Shown: positions 11,494 through 21,939, counted from the first letter of the stretch. The stretch is 64,000 nt of DNA from Pseudothermotoga thermarum DSM 5069 (GCF_000217815.1 NC_015707.1:620001-684000); one strand, 5' to 3'. Numbers and translations are program-made. The notes: generated by a model from the sequence alone, not told the origin.

Positions 11494-12470
11494 AAAAGAT
11501 CTTTTTAATGGGTTTGTTAGTGGTAGCAGTATTAAGTTTTGGTACATCTTTTTTTATTTATCCGGTTGAAATTGGTCCGATTTTGACTGCCAGTTTCGGT
11601 GAGTTCAGAGGTACTGGCAACAGAGGACCGCACTTTCACATGGGGATAGATTTATCCACCAACATGAGATCTGGTGTTCCAATTCTTGCTGCAGCCGATG
11701 GGTGGTTGGTCAGAGTCGAGATAGACGAAGACGATATCTATGGTAACGTGATAGTTTTGGAACACGAAAATGGATATAGAACGTTGTACGCTCATCTGAG
11801 TGATTTTTCAAGCAAAGTGCAGGACATAGTGAGATCCGTTGTCAACGAGTTTGGGAAAAGGCGGATAGTCGTTGAATTTCCGGAGAAGACTATTTTTTTC
11901 AAGGTTGGTGAGGTTATTGGTTTTTCTGGAAGAACCGGAGAAGCTGCTCAACCTCATTGCCATTTTGAAGTCAGAAGTTTAGATGAAAGTGTTTGCTACG
12001 ATCCCATGGACTTTTTGCCGCTGGTTATTCCAAGCGATGCTAGGTTTGAAGTAAGAAGTCTTATAATAGATGGTGAACGTTATACCTATTCTCCAGGAAG
12101 GGTATATCTTTTCAAAGGAGATATTCCAAAAATAGCAATCAACGCAGTGACGGTGAGCGGAAGAAATGTTTTGGGGCTCAAACGAATAAGGCTGTACTTT
12201 GATGGTACTTTAGCTTATGAATTGGATTTTTCAACAATTCCATGGAACGAGTTCAACAACGTTTGGGCAATTTACACAAGAGATTCCGTGTCCGATGGTT
12301 ATACGTATTCTGCTTGGTATAAACTGTATCCTGAACTTGGAAGTTCTCTTGTAAAGGTGAACAGGTTTGCGGAAATTGCACGTTTACCAAAACAAAGTCG
12401 AGTGAAGATTACATTAACTGATGTTTGGAACAGGAACTTCGATGTAGAGTTTTTGGTAGAAAGAAGGTGA
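11490..12470 (+). CDS. Secreted M23-family metallopeptidase (LytM/peptidoglycan hydrolase-like)
   Basis: An N-terminal signal sequence (about residues 1-20) precedes an M23 domain. Zinc ligands are visible as H50-x3-D54 (HMGID) and as H156-x-H158 (HCH), so the domain looks active. M23 enzymes cut peptidoglycan cross-links outside the membrane. A short insert separates the two halves of the domain, and about 150 further residues follow, of beta-rich character and unknown role. GTG 11490 overlaps the hflX stop, suggesting translational coupling. Confidence 0.85.
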   Translation: MKKIFLMGLLVVAVLSFGTSFFIYPVEIGPILTASFGEFRGTGNRGPHFHMGIDLSTNMRSGVPILAAADGWLVRVEIDEDDIYGNVIVLEHENGYRTLYAHLSDFSSKVQDIVRSVVNEFGKRRIVVEFPEKTIFFKVGEVIGFSGRTGEAAQPHCHFEVRSLDESVCYDPMDFLPLVIPSDARFEVRSLIIDGERYTYSPGRVYLFKGDIPKIAINAVTVSGRNVLGLKRIRLYFDGTLAYELDFSTIPWNEFNNVWAIYTRDSVSDGYTYSAWYKLYPELGSSLVKVNRFAEIARLPKQSRVKITLTDVWNRNFDVEFLVERR

Positions 12471-12473
12471 AGA

Positions 12474-12800
12474 ATGTTCTTTTTTAAGAAAAAGCCAAAG
12501 GATATTTCGTTAAACCCATTTTACAAAGAAGGGAATATCTTTGTTGTGTACTTTAAATGTGATAAATGTGGCGAATATTTTAGAAGTCATCTTAGAATAG
12601 GTTACGATTTTATAAACGATTACGACAATCCGTCGACACCGTATAAAATAGACAAGGTCTATGTAGGCTCTCGATGCCCGAACAAAATTCACTTGCAAGC
12701 ATCTTTTACAGCTGGTTACAAGGTCAAATTTGTGAATCTAGATGGTGGTAAGTTTGTCACAAAAGAAGAGTATGAAAGTGTTGCAAAAAGAGGAGGATGA
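12474..12800 (+). CDS. Small zinc-ribbon-like protein of unknown function
   Basis: This 108-residue protein has a CDKCG pair near residue 28 and a further Cys in SRCPNK near residue 68, which suggests a partial metal-binding ribbon. I do not recognise a family. It lies 3 bases after the M23 gene and 3 bases before metK, so it is part of the same run of genes. No signal peptide is seen; the start FFFKKKPKD is basic. Confidence 0.6.
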   Translation: MFFFKKKPKDISLNPFYKEGNIFVVYFKCDKCGEYFRSHLRIGYDFINDYDNPSTPYKIDKVYVGSRCPNKIHLQASFTAGYKVKFVNLDGGKFVTKEEYESVAKRGG

Positions 12801-12803
12801 GAA

Positions 12804-13994
12804 ATGAAAAAGTTGTTTACAAGTGAGAGTGTTACTGAAGGTCATCCTGATAAAATGGCCGATCAAATTTCGGATGCCATACTCGATGCAATACTCGAGC
12901 AAGATCCAAATGCAAGGGTAGCGGTTGAAACCTTAGTGACGACAGGACTGGCAATCGTTGCAGGTGAAGTTACGACCGAGGCTTACGTTGATATTCAAGA
13001 CATCGTTAGAAAAACTATATTGGAGATCGGTTATACAAGGGCTAAGTACGGTTTTGACGGAGAGACTTGTGGTGTCTTAACGTCGATTCACAATCAATCC
13101 CCAGACATTGCGATAGGTGTCAACAAGGCTTTGGAAGCAAGAGAAAAGAACAACGATGTTGACGAGTACGACAAAATAGGTGCAGGAGATCAGGGTATGA
13201 TGTTTGGATACGCAACCAACGAAACACCGGAGTACATGCCTTTGCCCATTATGCTTGCCCACAAATTGGCTATGAGGTTAGCTCAGGTTAGAAAAGAAAA
13301 GATAGTTCCTTTCCTGAGGCCAGACGGAAAAACGCAAGTGACAGTAGAGTATGATGAGAACGGAAAACCAGTTGCTGTCGATACGATTTTGATTTCCGCT
13401 CAACATGAGCCCGATGTGAGCTTGCAAGACCTTCGTGATGCACTCATAGAGTACGTGATCAAACCTGTTATACCGGAACAGTACATGAAAAAAGACACGA
13501 AAATATTGATTAACCCAACCGGTAGGTTTGTCCTTGGTGGTCCTTCTGCGGACACTGGTTTGACCGGTAGAAAGATAATCGTTGACACTTATGGTGGATG
13601 GATACCGCACGGTGGAGGAGCCTTCAGTGGTAAGGATCCAACAAAGGTTGATAGATCTGCTCATTACATGGCAAGATACGTTGCGAAGAATGTTGTTGCA
13701 GCTGGGCTTGCCGATAAATTCATGATTCAGGTAGCTTACGCCATAGGAAAGGCAAGGCCTGTTTCCATGATGATAGAAACGTTTGGAACTTGCAAAGTTG
13801 ACGAGGAAAAGCTCAAAAAAGTGATAAATGAAATATTTGACTTTAGACCAAAAGCCATAATTGATAGGTTAAAGCTGCTTAGACCGATTTACAAAAAAAC
13901 CGCTGCTTACGGACACTTTGGCAGAAATGATCCTGATTTTACGTGGGAAGCTTTGGATGCCGTCCCAGAATTGAAAAGGGCATTCAATCTATAG
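12804..13994 (+). CDS. metK: S-adenosylmethionine synthetase MetK
   Basis: MetK makes S-adenosylmethionine from methionine and ATP. The N-terminal [20 protein letters not shown], the [12 protein letters not shown] motif (about residues 115-126) and the [20 protein letters not shown]-loop-like motif (about 270) are all present. The length of 396 aa is typical. A strong GAGGAGG precedes the ATG. There is only 3 bases of space upstream, so no SAM riboswitch controls it locally. Confidence 0.97.
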   Translation: MKKLFTSESVTEGHPDKMADQISDAILDAILEQDPNARVAVETLVTTGLAIVAGEVTTEAYVDIQDIVRKTILEIGYTRAKYGFDGETCGVLTSIHNQSPDIAIGVNKALEAREKNNDVDEYDKIGAGDQGMMFGYATNETPEYMPLPIMLAHKLAMRLAQVRKEKIVPFLRPDGKTQVTVEYDENGKPVAVDTILISAQHEPDVSLQDLRDALIEYVIKPVIPEQYMKKDTKILINPTGRFVLGGPSADTGLTGRKIIVDTYGGWIPHGGGAFSGKDPTKVDRSAHYMARYVAKNVVAAGLADKFMIQVAYAIGKARPVSMMIETFGTCKVDEEKLKKVINEIFDFRPKAIIDRLKLLRPIYKKTAAYGHFGRNDPDFTWEALDAVPELKRAFNL

Positions 13995-14013
13995 AATTTA
14001 AGGGAGGTGTTAT

Positions 14014-14301
14014 TTGACAATGCCTGGCAAAAAGAAAAACAAATCCGCAGAAAAGAGGCACAGACAGTCTTTAAAGGCTAGGGTAAGAAATAAATCCTAC
14101 ATAACTAGAATGAAGAATGCTGTGAAGAAAGTTCTGCAGGCTGTTAAGGCTGGAGAAAGCAAGGAAAAGATCGATGAGTTGGTAAAACAAGCGATTTCCG
14201 TTATCGATAAAGCCGCAAGTAAAGGTGCTATTCACAAAAATCAAGCGGCAAGAAGAAAGTCACGCTTGATGAAAGTTGTGAACAGCGCCGTTAAGGTTTG
14301 A
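14014..14301 (+). CDS. rpsT: 30S ribosomal protein S20
   Basis: The protein is short, highly basic and alanine-rich, with the S20 pattern KSAEKRHRQSLKARVRNKSY at the N-terminus and IHKNQAARRKSRLMK near the C-terminus. S20 binds 16S rRNA and helps 30S assembly. Two starts are possible: TTG 14014 (6 bases after GGAGG) and ATG 14020 (12 bases after), giving MPGKKKNKSAEKR. A terminator follows. Confidence 0.93.
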   Translation: MTMPGKKKNKSAEKRHRQSLKARVRNKSYITRMKNAVKKVLQAVKAGESKEKIDELVKQAISVIDKAASKGAIHKNQAARRKSRLMKVVNSAVKV

Positions 14302-14355
14302 TGAAAATGTGAAAAAATATTCCCGATCTTTTAAATCTGTTTTTCTTTGAAATTT

Positions 14356-14386
14356 CCAGCACCGCCACAAAGGTGCTGGATTTTAT
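14356..14386 (+). terminator. Rho-independent terminator after rpsT
   Basis: CCAGCACC at 14356-14363 pairs with GGTGCTGG at 14372-14379 around an 8-base loop and is followed by ATTTTATTTG. It ends the metK-rpsT transcript and lies just before the CPBP gene. Confidence 0.85.
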
Positions 14387-14419
14387 TTGTATGATAAAAT
14401 TCCTATAGGAGAAATGCGT

Positions 14420-14995
14420 GTGAAGAGGCTGCAAGTTTTGACGATACTTTGTCTTTTGTTTTTGGGTTCAAGCATAGGTTATTACGTTGGGACAAACGGA
14501 TGGTTTGTCCTAGGTTGGTATTTGCTCTTGTTTGGGCTTGTCTGTTATTTTTTGCTTAAAGACGGCGTTGATTTGAAAAGTTTGTTTTCAATAAAACCAA
14601 AGCATTTTTTCAAATCGTTGTTGGCCATACCAATACTTTATCTTGTTTTGATTCCAGTAAGCTTGGTCTTTTCAACTTTGAATGAACCAATTGAGTCGGT
14701 TAAACTCAATTTTCCAATGGTTGTCTCCTTAGTTGCTGTTGGACCTTTGGCTGAGGAAATGATCTTTCGCGTTTATTTTCAAGACTTGTTGAGAAAAAGG
14801 TTTAACGTCAACGCAACAATAATTCTATCTTCCATCTTTTTTGCGGTCTTGCATCCTGTGAGTATTTTCCCACAGGTGTTCGTCATCGCAGTTTTTTTAA
14901 GTACTCTTAGGGAAATCTATGGTTCCATAACACCTTCTGTCGTGGTTCATTGTCTAAACAATGCGGTGGCAATGTTATTCAGTGCTCTGACTTGA
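14420..14995 (+). CDS. CPBP-family intramembrane metalloprotease (Abi/CaaX-like)
   Basis: This multi-spanning protein carries the family motifs E112-E113-x3-R117 (AEEMIFR), then FAVLHP near residue 143 and HCLNNA near the C-terminus. These supply the glutamates and histidines of the buried active site of Rce1/CPBP proteases. Substrate unknown. GTG 14420 is preferred because AGGAG sits 9 bases upstream, whereas the ATG at 14414 is only 3 bases from it. The gene follows the rpsT terminator and precedes clpC by 16 bases. Confidence 0.8.
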   Translation: MKRLQVLTILCLLFLGSSIGYYVGTNGWFVLGWYLLLFGLVCYFLLKDGVDLKSLFSIKPKHFFKSLLAIPILYLVLIPVSLVFSTLNEPIESVKLNFPMVVSLVAVGPLAEEMIFRVYFQDLLRKRFNVNATIILSSIFFAVLHPVSIFPQVFVIAVFLSTLREIYGSITPSVVVHCLNNAVAMLFSALT

Positions 14996-15011
14996 AAGGG
15001 GTGATGCGCTG

Positions 15012-17459
15012 ATGTTTGACAAGTTTTCCGAAAAGTCCGCGCAGGTTTTCGTTGAGGCGCAAAACGAAGCAAAAGAAATGGGACATTCTTATGTGGGTAC
15101 AGAGCATATTTTGCTTGCCATATTGAAGCAGGAATCCGCCTTGTCAGAAAGCCTTGCGGAAATGGGTATAACTTATTCTAGAGCAAAGAATGAAGTTATT
15201 TCCATAGTTGGTATGGGAATGCGTGGCATGACAAGCTCGCCACAGATGACTCCTCGTGCAAAAAGGATCATTGAGCTAGCTTACGAGGAGGCAAAGTATC
15301 TTGGTAGCGAGAAAATACAACCTGAGCACCTTCTGCTTGGAATCATAAGAGAAGGAGAAGGGATAGCAGTTCACGTTCTTAGAAAAATGGGAGCAGACCT
15401 CGGAGCTCTTAGACGCATAATCATTGAAAACAGCTCGTTTAGAATAAACGACTTTGAATCCGACAAAGGTTTGGAAAACGCTTCGGTGAGGCAGCTTGAA
15501 GGATTTGGAATAGATTTGACCGCTCTTGCGATGAAAAATCAGCTTGATCCAGTCATAGGTAGGGATGAGGAAATAGAAAGAGTAATGCAAGTTTTGGTAA
15601 GAAGAAAGAAAAACAACCCTGTTCTGATCGGTGAGCCCGGTATAGGAAAAACTGCGATAGTTGAAGGTTTGGCTCAAAGAATTGTGGCAGGCGAAGTTCC
15701 AGAACCATTGAAGAGAAAAACCATCTTTGCTCTGGATGTTGCAGCTTTGGTTGCCGGTACCAAGTATCGTGGAGAGTTCGAAAAAAGGATGAAAAAACTT
15801 TTGCAAGTTGTTACCAGAGACCCCAATATAATTCTCTTCATAGATGAAATTCACACCATAGTTGGTGCCGGGTCGGCGGAAGGTGCTATAGATGCCGCAA
15901 ACATCCTTAAGCCAGCTTTGGCTCGCGGTGAGGTTAGATGCATAGGTGCTACCACACCAGACGAGTATCGAAAGTACATAGAAAAGGATGCGGCTTTGGA
16001 AAGAAGGTTCCAGAAAATTTACGTCAGAGAACCTACTCCTGAGGAAACTTTGGAAATCCTCAAAGGGTTGAGATCGAAGTACGAAGCTCATCACAGAGTC
16101 AGGTACAGCGATATGGCACTTGAAGCAGCTGTTTATCTTTCAAAACGTTATATTACCGATCACTTCTTGCCTGATAAAGCGATAGACGTCATAGACGAGG
16201 CTGGTGCAAGGGCTCGTTTGAGAAGTTTCGTGCTCCCACCTGAACTTCGCGAGCTTAAAAAACAACTTGATCAAATAAAGGCTGAAAAAGAACTTGCGGT
16301 TTTGAACCAAGATTATGAAAAAGCTGCAGAATTGAAAGAGCGTGAGAGAATTTTGACGCAGACTTACAACGAGCAGTACGAACAATGGAGAAAGAGCGTG
16401 GAAACGAAAATAATAGACGTAGGAGTTGATGACGTTGCAGAGGTTGTTTCAAGCTGGACGGGTATACCCTTGACGAAACTTGAAGAAAGCGAAAGCGTAA
16501 AACTCCTTAACCTTGAAAAAGTTCTCCATGAAAGAATAGTTGGTCAAGACGAAGCGATAAAAGCCGTTGCAAGGGCTATCAGAAGGGCAAGAAGCGGTTT
16601 GAAAGATCCAAGAAGACCTATTGGAGTGTTCTTGTTCCTTGGCCCTACTGGTGTTGGTAAAACGGAGCTCACAAAAGTTCTTGCCACTCATCTATTTGGT
16701 GATGAAAAAGCTCTAATAAGATTTGACATGAGCGAATATATGGAAAGATTCTCAGTTTCTCGTTTGATCGGAGCGCCTCCAGGATACGTTGGTTACGAAG
16801 AAGGTGGAACGTTGACGGAAAAAGTGCGAAGAAGACCGTTCTCCGTGATACTTTTTGACGAAATTGAAAAAGCTCACCCGGATGTGTTCAACATATTGCT
16901 TCAGATAATGGACGAAGGAAGGCTGACGGATTCACAAGGTAGGGAAGTTGACTTCAGGAACACGATAATAGTCATGACGAGCAACATTGGAGGTACTTTG
17001 ATAAACAAGTCGAAGCGAACGCTTGGATTTGTATCGGAAGATAACTTCCAGCAAGAATACGAGGAAATCAAGCAGTTGGTCCTTGAAGAGGTCAAGAAAA
17101 CCTTTAGACCAGAGTTTCTCAACCGCATTGACGAAATAATAGTCTTCCACCCGTTGACAAGAGAACACATAGAAAAGATTGTCGATATCTTGGTTTCAGA
17201 TTTGCGTGAGAGGTTGAAAGAGAAGAATCTGAGCTTGGTTTTGACAAAAGAAGCCAAGGATTTGTTGATCGAAAAAGGTTTCGATCCAGTGTACGGCGCC
17301 AGACCACTTAAGAGAGCAATACAGCAACTGCTCGAAGATCCTTTAGCTGAGGAAATTTTGAGAGGTAAGTTCAATCCAGGCGATACGATTGTTTGTAAGG
17401 CTTCGGCAGGTAGGATAATATTCACAAAAAGAAAACAAAGAGCGGGAGCTTTGAGCTAA
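15012..17459 (+). CDS. clpC: ClpC-type AAA+ unfoldase
   Basis: ClpC unfolds proteins for ClpP. Two Clp_N repeats occupy about residues 1-145, the first AAA+ domain has GEPGIGKTA at about 207, and a UVR-like coiled segment ([17 protein letters not shown]) lies near residue 425. The second AAA+ domain has GPTGVGKTE at about 544, followed by a D2 small domain. The length of 815 aa and the presence of the middle coiled segment favour ClpC over ClpB or ClpA. In many bacteria clpC, radA and disA lie together, as here. The stop overlaps the radA start by one base. Confidence 0.95.
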   Translation: MFDKFSEKSAQVFVEAQNEAKEMGHSYVGTEHILLAILKQESALSESLAEMGITYSRAKNEVISIVGMGMRGMTSSPQMTPRAKRIIELAYEEAKYLGSEKIQPEHLLLGIIREGEGIAVHVLRKMGADLGALRRIIIENSSFRINDFESDKGLENASVRQLEGFGIDLTALAMKNQLDPVIGRDEEIERVMQVLVRRKKNNPVLIGEPGIGKTAIVEGLAQRIVAGEVPEPLKRKTIFALDVAALVAGTKYRGEFEKRMKKLLQVVTRDPNIILFIDEIHTIVGAGSAEGAIDAANILKPALARGEVRCIGATTPDEYRKYIEKDAALERRFQKIYVREPTPEETLEILKGLRSKYEAHHRVRYSDMALEAAVYLSKRYITDHFLPDKAIDVIDEAGARARLRSFVLPPELRELKKQLDQIKAEKELAVLNQDYEKAAELKERERILTQTYNEQYEQWRKSVETKIIDVGVDDVAEVVSSWTGIPLTKLEESESVKLLNLEKVLHERIVGQDEAIKAVARAIRRARSGLKDPRRPIGVFLFLGPTGVGKTELTKVLATHLFGDEKALIRFDMSEYMERFSVSRLIGAPPGYVGYEEGGTLTEKVRRRPFSVILFDEIEKAHPDVFNILLQIMDEGRLTDSQGREVDFRNTIIVMTSNIGGTLINKSKRTLGFVSEDNFQQEYEEIKQLVLEEVKKTFRPEFLNRIDEIIVFHPLTREHIEKIVDILVSDLRERLKEKNLSLVLTKEAKDLLIEKGFDPVYGARPLKRAIQQLLEDPLAEEILRGKFNPGDTIVCKASAGRIIFTKRKQRAGALS

Positions 17460-18784
17460 TGAAGGAAAAATCGAGCTTTGTCTGCAGCAACTGTGGCTAC
17501 AAATCCCCAAAGTGGTTTGGGAAATGTCCACAATGTGGCCTTTGGGATACCGCTGTTGAACAAATGGAAAATTCTTCAAAGCCAAAGATCCGTGAAACTA
17601 AAGTTTTGTCTCTTGAAGAAATAGCTAAAACCAGCAATGTATCCAGGTCGAGCACGGGTTTTTCTGAACTTGACACTGCCCTGGGAGGTGGTTTGATCCC
17701 AGGGCAGGTTCTTTTGCTAGGTGGAGAGCCTGGGGTAGGAAAAAGTACCTTGGCACTACAAATCTGCAATTTCTTTTCTTCACTTGGAAAGAAGGTTCTT
17801 TACATAACCGCTGAAGAATCGCCAGAACAAGTGGCTCTTAGAGCGCAAAGACTTGGAGCCAAAAATATCGGAAAGGTAATGATAACAGCGGAGAACGATC
17901 CTGATGTTGTCTTACAACTGGTTGATTCGAGTTTTTCCCTTCTAGTAATAGATTCTCTTCAAACGATGTATTCACCAGAACTTGGGTTGTACGCAGGTAG
18001 TGTTGCACAAGTTCGATACACAGTTGAAAGAACCATTGAACGTTGCAAAACCTTTGGTGTACCAGCAATACTCATTGCACACGTCACAAAAAGTGGAGAA
18101 ATTGCTGGACCAAAGCTCATAGAACATCTTGTAGACACGGTGGTTTACTTTGAAGGGGAACAGTTGACGGAGTTGAGGATACTTAGAACTGTGAAAAATA
18201 GATTTGGACCATCTGGTGAGATCGCAGTCTTTGAAATGACCGAAAATGGTTTAAAACAACTTGAAACTTTTGGATTTTTCGATAGAGTCGAGCAACTCTC
18301 TGGTAACAGTTTATCTTGTGTTATCGAGGGCTCAAGGGCTTTTGTGGTTCAAGTTCAGGCATTGGTCTCAAAAACAAGATCGTCGGTTCCAAAAAGGATA
18401 AGCAGTGGGTACGATTTAACCAGGCTTTACTTGATCATAGCGGTTGTGAGTAAGCAGTTGAACTTTCCGTTCGAGTGGCACGATGTTTATGTAAACGTCT
18501 TAGGCGGACTTCGTATAACCGATACCGCTGTTGATGCAGCCGTTGCGGGCGCTTTAATTTCTTCCTACCTTGATATACCAATTGGAGATGTTGCTTTGTT
18601 AGGTGAATTGAGCTTGGATGGACGCATCAAAAGTGTCAGTCGTTTGCAAACGAGGATAGAAGCTTTGAAAAAGATTGGGATTGAAAAGATTTTAAGTCCA
18701 ACTTCTTTTAATTTGAAAGGAAACATTATCGAAATAAAAACTGTGAAAGATCTTGGTAAGATAATTGGAGGTGTTCAAATCTGA
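17459..18784 (+). CDS. radA: DNA repair protein RadA
   Basis: RadA is a hexameric RecA-like helicase that promotes branch migration. A C4 zinc finger (CSNCGYKSPKWFGKCPQCG, residues 9-27) is followed by Walker A GGEPGVGKST at about 88, the RadA-specific KNRFG motif at about 245 and a C-terminal Lon-protease-like domain with VDAAVAGALISS. The length of 441 aa is typical. The gene is inside the clpC-radA-disA run; its final codons contain the ribosome site for disA. Confidence 0.97.
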   Translation: MKEKSSFVCSNCGYKSPKWFGKCPQCGLWDTAVEQMENSSKPKIRETKVLSLEEIAKTSNVSRSSTGFSELDTALGGGLIPGQVLLLGGEPGVGKSTLALQICNFFSSLGKKVLYITAEESPEQVALRAQRLGAKNIGKVMITAENDPDVVLQLVDSSFSLLVIDSLQTMYSPELGLYAGSVAQVRYTVERTIERCKTFGVPAILIAHVTKSGEIAGPKLIEHLVDTVVYFEGEQLTELRILRTVKNRFGPSGEIAVFEMTENGLKQLETFGFFDRVEQLSGNSLSCVIEGSRAFVVQVQALVSKTRSSVPKRISSGYDLTRLYLIIAVVSKQLNFPFEWHDVYVNVLGGLRITDTAVDAAVAGALISSYLDIPIGDVALLGELSLDGRIKSVSRLQTRIEALKKIGIEKILSPTSFNLKGNIIEIKTVKDLGKIIGGVQI

Positions 18785-19836
18785 TAGAAAGTTCTATTTT
18801 GGAAAAGATAGCTCTTCTTTCTCCTGGTACGAAGTTAAGAAAAGCATTAGAAGACATAATAGCAGCTAACTTGGGAGCGTTGTTGTTTTTTGTAGACGAT
18901 GTGAACAAGTACAGAAACATCATGCAAGGAGGATTTGAACTCAACTGTTCTTTTACACCAGAAAGACTGTACGAACTTGCAAAGATGGATGGGGCAATCA
19001 TTTTGTCCGAAGATGTCACAAAGATATTTTCAGCCAATGTTCATTTGGTACCAGATCCAAACATTCCAACTACGGAAACTGGTATAAGACACAGAACGGC
19101 AGAAAGGGTTGCCAAGCAAACGGGAAAAATGGTTGTCGCCATCTCGAAAAGGAGAAATGTGATAAGCCTTTACGTGGGAGATTACAAGTACGTACTGAAC
19201 GACAGAAGATTGCTCATGACCAAAAGTACACAGGCTTTGAATGCTTTGGAAAAATATCGAACAAGTTTTGAGAAAATTTTTTCGACCATCGAAAACGAAG
19301 AACTAAGGGGTATTTCGATCTATGATGTTGCAAGGGCGATCGAAAAAGCTTTGATCATGCTGAGGATATGGGAAGATATATATCCCTACATCGTTGAACT
19401 TGGCGAGGATGGTAAGCTCATAAGCTTGCAAATGAGCGAACTTTTGGAAGGTTTAGATGACATCGTTTTCCTTTTGGTCATGGATTACAGTTTTGATGAG
19501 TTGAAAATGGAGGACGCAAAAAGGTTGATTTCGAAAATGAAGGAAGAGCGTGACTTATCTACTTTAAGAATAGTAAAATACCTTGGTTGGGATGTTCAAA
19601 GCGTTGCACAGGCGATGGAATTAGTTTACTTACCCAGGGGATACAGGATTTTGAAATATTTTGCAAAGTTACCGATAACTGTTTCAGCGAAAGTCGTTGA
19701 AAGATACAAGAATTTGAAGGCTTTACTGACTGCCACAATTCAGGAACTGATGTCGATAGAGGGTGTTGGAGAAAAGAGAGCGCATGCCATTTTAGATGTA
19801 GTGGAGATCTTGAAGAGTAAAATAAAACAGTTATGA
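18781..19836 (+). CDS. disA: Diadenylate cyclase DisA (c-di-AMP synthase)
   Basis: DisA scans DNA for branched structures and makes c-di-AMP. The cyclase motifs are DGA (residues 70-72) and RHR (residues 103-105); a helical spine follows, and a helix-hairpin-helix DNA-binding domain (LMSIEGVGEKRAHAILD) ends the protein. The start is unusual. GGAGGTG at 18767-18773 is correctly placed for CTG 18781, which also gives an N-terminus matching Thermotoga DisA (…EKIALLSPGTKLR). The first ordinary start, TTG 18799, has no ribosome site. The CTG overlaps the radA stop (CTGATAG). It sits in the clpC-radA-disA operon. Confidence 0.94.
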   Translation: MIESSILEKIALLSPGTKLRKALEDIIAANLGALLFFVDDVNKYRNIMQGGFELNCSFTPERLYELAKMDGAIILSEDVTKIFSANVHLVPDPNIPTTETGIRHRTAERVAKQTGKMVVAISKRRNVISLYVGDYKYVLNDRRLLMTKSTQALNALEKYRTSFEKIFSTIENEELRGISIYDVARAIEKALIMLRIWEDIYPYIVELGEDGKLISLQMSELLEGLDDIVFLLVMDYSFDELKMEDAKRLISKMKEERDLSTLRIVKYLGWDVQSVAQAMELVYLPRGYRILKYFAKLPITVSAKVVERYKNLKALLTATIQELMSIEGVGEKRAHAILDVVEILKSKIKQL

Positions 19837-19837
19837 T
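19810..19837 (+). promoter_or_regulatory. Candidate promoter for the rpmH-rnpA-yidD-yidC-jag operon
   Basis: TTGAAG at 19810-19815 is followed, 16 bases on, by TATGAT at 19832-19837; TAAAAT directly overlaps downstream. It lies inside the 3' end of disA and is about 42 bases before the rpmH start. Confidence 0.5.
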
Positions 19838-19878
19838 AAAATTACTCTTGTCAAGACTTGCAAAAAGGAGGAGACACT

Positions 19879-20013
19879 ATGAAAAGAACTTACCAGCCGA
19901 GCAGAAGGAAAAGACAAAGAACGCATGGTTTTCTTGTCAGGTCTAGAACCCCTTCGGGAAGGAAGGTGCTAGCTAGACGCAGGGCGAAAGGAAGGTGGAG
20001 ACTGGCAGTTTGA
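19879..20013 (+). CDS. rpmH: 50S ribosomal protein L34
   Basis: This 44-residue basic protein begins [18 protein letters not shown] and continues with [19 protein letters not shown], the invariant L34 pattern. It is a small structural protein of the large subunit. AAAGGAGGAG precedes the ATG by a few bases. Its stop codon overlaps the start of rnpA, the conserved rpmH-rnpA pairing. Confidence 0.97.
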   Translation: MKRTYQPSRRKRQRTHGFLVRSRTPSGRKVLARRRAKGRWRLAV

Positions 20014-20369
20014 AACGGTTTTCACTTTCCAAAAACGAAAGACTTAGGCTTACCAAAGATTTTGAAAGGGTTTTCCGCGAGGGTAAAATGTTGCAAAATG
20101 AGTTTTTTACGGTTATTTTTGCAAAAAATAACTTGGGTTACAGCAGGTTGGGGATAATTGTGAAGAAAAAATTTGGGAAAGCCCATGATAGAAACAAAGT
20201 TAAAAGGTGGATTAGGGAGATTTTCAGACACCACAAAGTAAACTTCAAGGAAGGTTATGACGTGTTGGTGATCCCGCGGAAAACCCTTTCTGTTGAATTT
20301 CACAACGTGGATTTTCATCGTATTAAAGATAGCTTGATTCCTTTGTTTGAGGAAATGGAAAAATCATGA
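20010..20369 (+). CDS. rnpA: Ribonuclease P protein component
   Basis: RnpA is the protein subunit of RNase P, which matures tRNA 5' ends. The sequence has the DFERVFREG start region and the [22 protein letters not shown] basic helix that contains the RNR-like RNA-binding motif. The TTG at 20010 overlaps the rpmH stop (TTGA) and has AAGGTGG upstream. A GTG at 19995 inside rpmH would add five residues and is the alternative. The end overlaps yidD by 4 bases. Confidence 0.93.
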   Translation: MKRFSLSKNERLRLTKDFERVFREGKMLQNEFFTVIFAKNNLGYSRLGIIVKKKFGKAHDRNKVKRWIREIFRHHKVNFKEGYDVLVIPRKTLSVEFHNVDFHRIKDSLIPLFEEMEKS

Positions 20370-20605
20370 GAAAGATTGCTCTTTGGTTGATAAGATTTTA
20401 TCAAAAGTACATTTCTCCGTTGAAACCACCTTCTTGCAGGTTTGTGCCAACTTGTTCGGCTTATGCTTATCAAGCTATTGAACGTTTTGGATTGTTAAAA
20501 GGTGGTTTGCTCGCGATAAGAAGAATTCTAAGATGTAATCCTTTAAACCCAGGTGGATTTGATCCTGTTCCAGAAAAATTCGAACTAAGGAGGAGGTCAA
20601 GTTGA
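20366..20605 (+). CDS. yidD: Membrane protein insertion efficiency factor YidD
   Basis: This 79-residue protein has the YidD signature: [20 protein letters not shown], then [13 protein letters not shown] and [14 protein letters not shown]. YidD is a membrane-associated factor that helps YidC-dependent insertion. It overlaps rnpA by 4 bases and yidC by 4 bases, so the group is tightly coupled. Confidence 0.95.
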   Translation: MRKIALWLIRFYQKYISPLKPPSCRFVPTCSAYAYQAIERFGLLKGGLLAIRRILRCNPLNPGGFDPVPEKFELRRRSS

Positions 20606-21933
20606 GAAAATTTTTGATCGTGGTACTCAGTTTTCTGGCTTTACTAGTTTTCGCCAAAAATGAGATAAGTGTAATCCAATTAAACAATGGAGTAAAGGTG
20701 AAGACTAGGTTTGCAGAGTACGAGTTCGATTTGTATGGAAACCTTTTGAACGTTTATATTGTTACTGAAAGAAGGTTGCACATTTTCGAGGCTTTTGGCG
20801 ATGGTTTGGAACTGTACGATGAAGATGGAAAAATGCTAGAAGAAGTTGTTAGTTTTTCCATCCTTGGAACCGAAACAGCTCCAGGGAGTTTCTTAAGTGA
20901 TGTTGCGCTTGTCTATGAGTACAAAGATGGAACAGTTAAAAACATCACGGTTAAGAACTCACCTGAGTATTTGCTCTTAGTTGAAGTAAAAACTGATCGA
21001 AAGCTTTTTCTTTCTTTACCCAGAGTGTGGTTTGAGGACAACGATAGGTTTGTAAGAGGTTACTTCATTTCCTTTGCACCCAAGAACAAAATTGTTTCGA
21101 TAAGTAAATTTGACAAAGGAACTCTTGTTTTGAATAAGGTGCAATTTGATGGAGAATTGAAAGTAACAGTTCATATGGGACCTTTGAAAAGAATCTTTCT
21201 GAAAAAACTTTTCCCAGAGGATTATTCGGTAATAGTTTCCGAGTTAAGGACAATAAGGGGTACGACAAGTTGGTACGATCCTTTGTTCTACCCGTTGGTC
21301 TGGTTTTTCTGGTGGTTGTATGAGTTGACTAAAAACTTTGGCTGGGCGATAATTTTGTTCACCATTGTTGTAAGATTCATTTTGTATCCACTTTATCACG
21401 CTCAAACCAAGTCCATGATAAAACTGCGAAAAATCCAACCAAAAATTGAAGAGGTTAGAAAAAAGTACAAAGATCCTCAAAAGCAACAAGAAGCGTTGAT
21501 GAAAATTTATCAAGAAGAAGGCGTCAACCCAGCCAGTGGTTGTTTGATGCTCTTGGTTCAACTTCCAATTTTCTTCCTTTTGTACGCGGTTATTCGCTAC
21601 TTCCAAGAGGAATTTGCATATGGTAGTAGATTTTTGATATGGAACGATTTATCTGTAGGAGGTTTCTCCGCCAACGCAATTTTCATATTGATAACAATCG
21701 TTGCAAGTTATTACAACACACTCATAACGAGCACTGATACAAGGTCAGCTTGGCAGGGAATATTGATGTCCGTTATATTTCCATTCTTGTTCGTTGGTCT
21801 GCCAAGTGGTTTGTTCCTGTACTATACAACCAACACAGTTATTCAACTTATCGTTACGTATTACATCTACAAGCGTTATAAGATAAAGGGAATCACGACC
21901 AGAGAATTACTTGGACTTAGAGCCAAGAGGTGA
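20602..21933 (+). CDS. yidC: Membrane protein insertase YidC
   Basis: YidC inserts and folds inner-membrane proteins. A signal-anchor helix (about residues 4-20) is followed by a periplasmic P1-like domain (about residues 20-215), which Gram-positive YidC proteins lack, and then by the conserved five-helix core with [20 protein letters not shown] and the [14 protein letters not shown] segments. The TTG start at 20602 overlaps the yidD stop and has AGGAGG upstream. Length 443 aa. Confidence 0.95.
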   Translation: MRKFLIVVLSFLALLVFAKNEISVIQLNNGVKVKTRFAEYEFDLYGNLLNVYIVTERRLHIFEAFGDGLELYDEDGKMLEEVVSFSILGTETAPGSFLSDVALVYEYKDGTVKNITVKNSPEYLLLVEVKTDRKLFLSLPRVWFEDNDRFVRGYFISFAPKNKIVSISKFDKGTLVLNKVQFDGELKVTVHMGPLKRIFLKKLFPEDYSVIVSELRTIRGTTSWYDPLFYPLVWFFWWLYELTKNFGWAIILFTIVVRFILYPLYHAQTKSMIKLRKIQPKIEEVRKKYKDPQKQQEALMKIYQEEGVNPASGCLMLLVQLPIFFLLYAVIRYFQEEFAYGSRFLIWNDLSVGGFSANAIFILITIVASYYNTLITSTDTRSAWQGILMSVIFPFLFVGLPSGLFLYYTTNTVIQLIVTYYIYKRYKIKGITTRELLGLRAKR

Positions 21934-21939
21934 AGGGCA

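Noticed and set aside
12801-12803. SAM riboswitch before metK
   Set aside because: Only 3 bases separate metK from the upstream gene.
15276-16094. A 272-codon open frame antisense to clpC
   Set aside because: It is a shadow of a strongly conserved gene; no start signal and no recognisable protein features.
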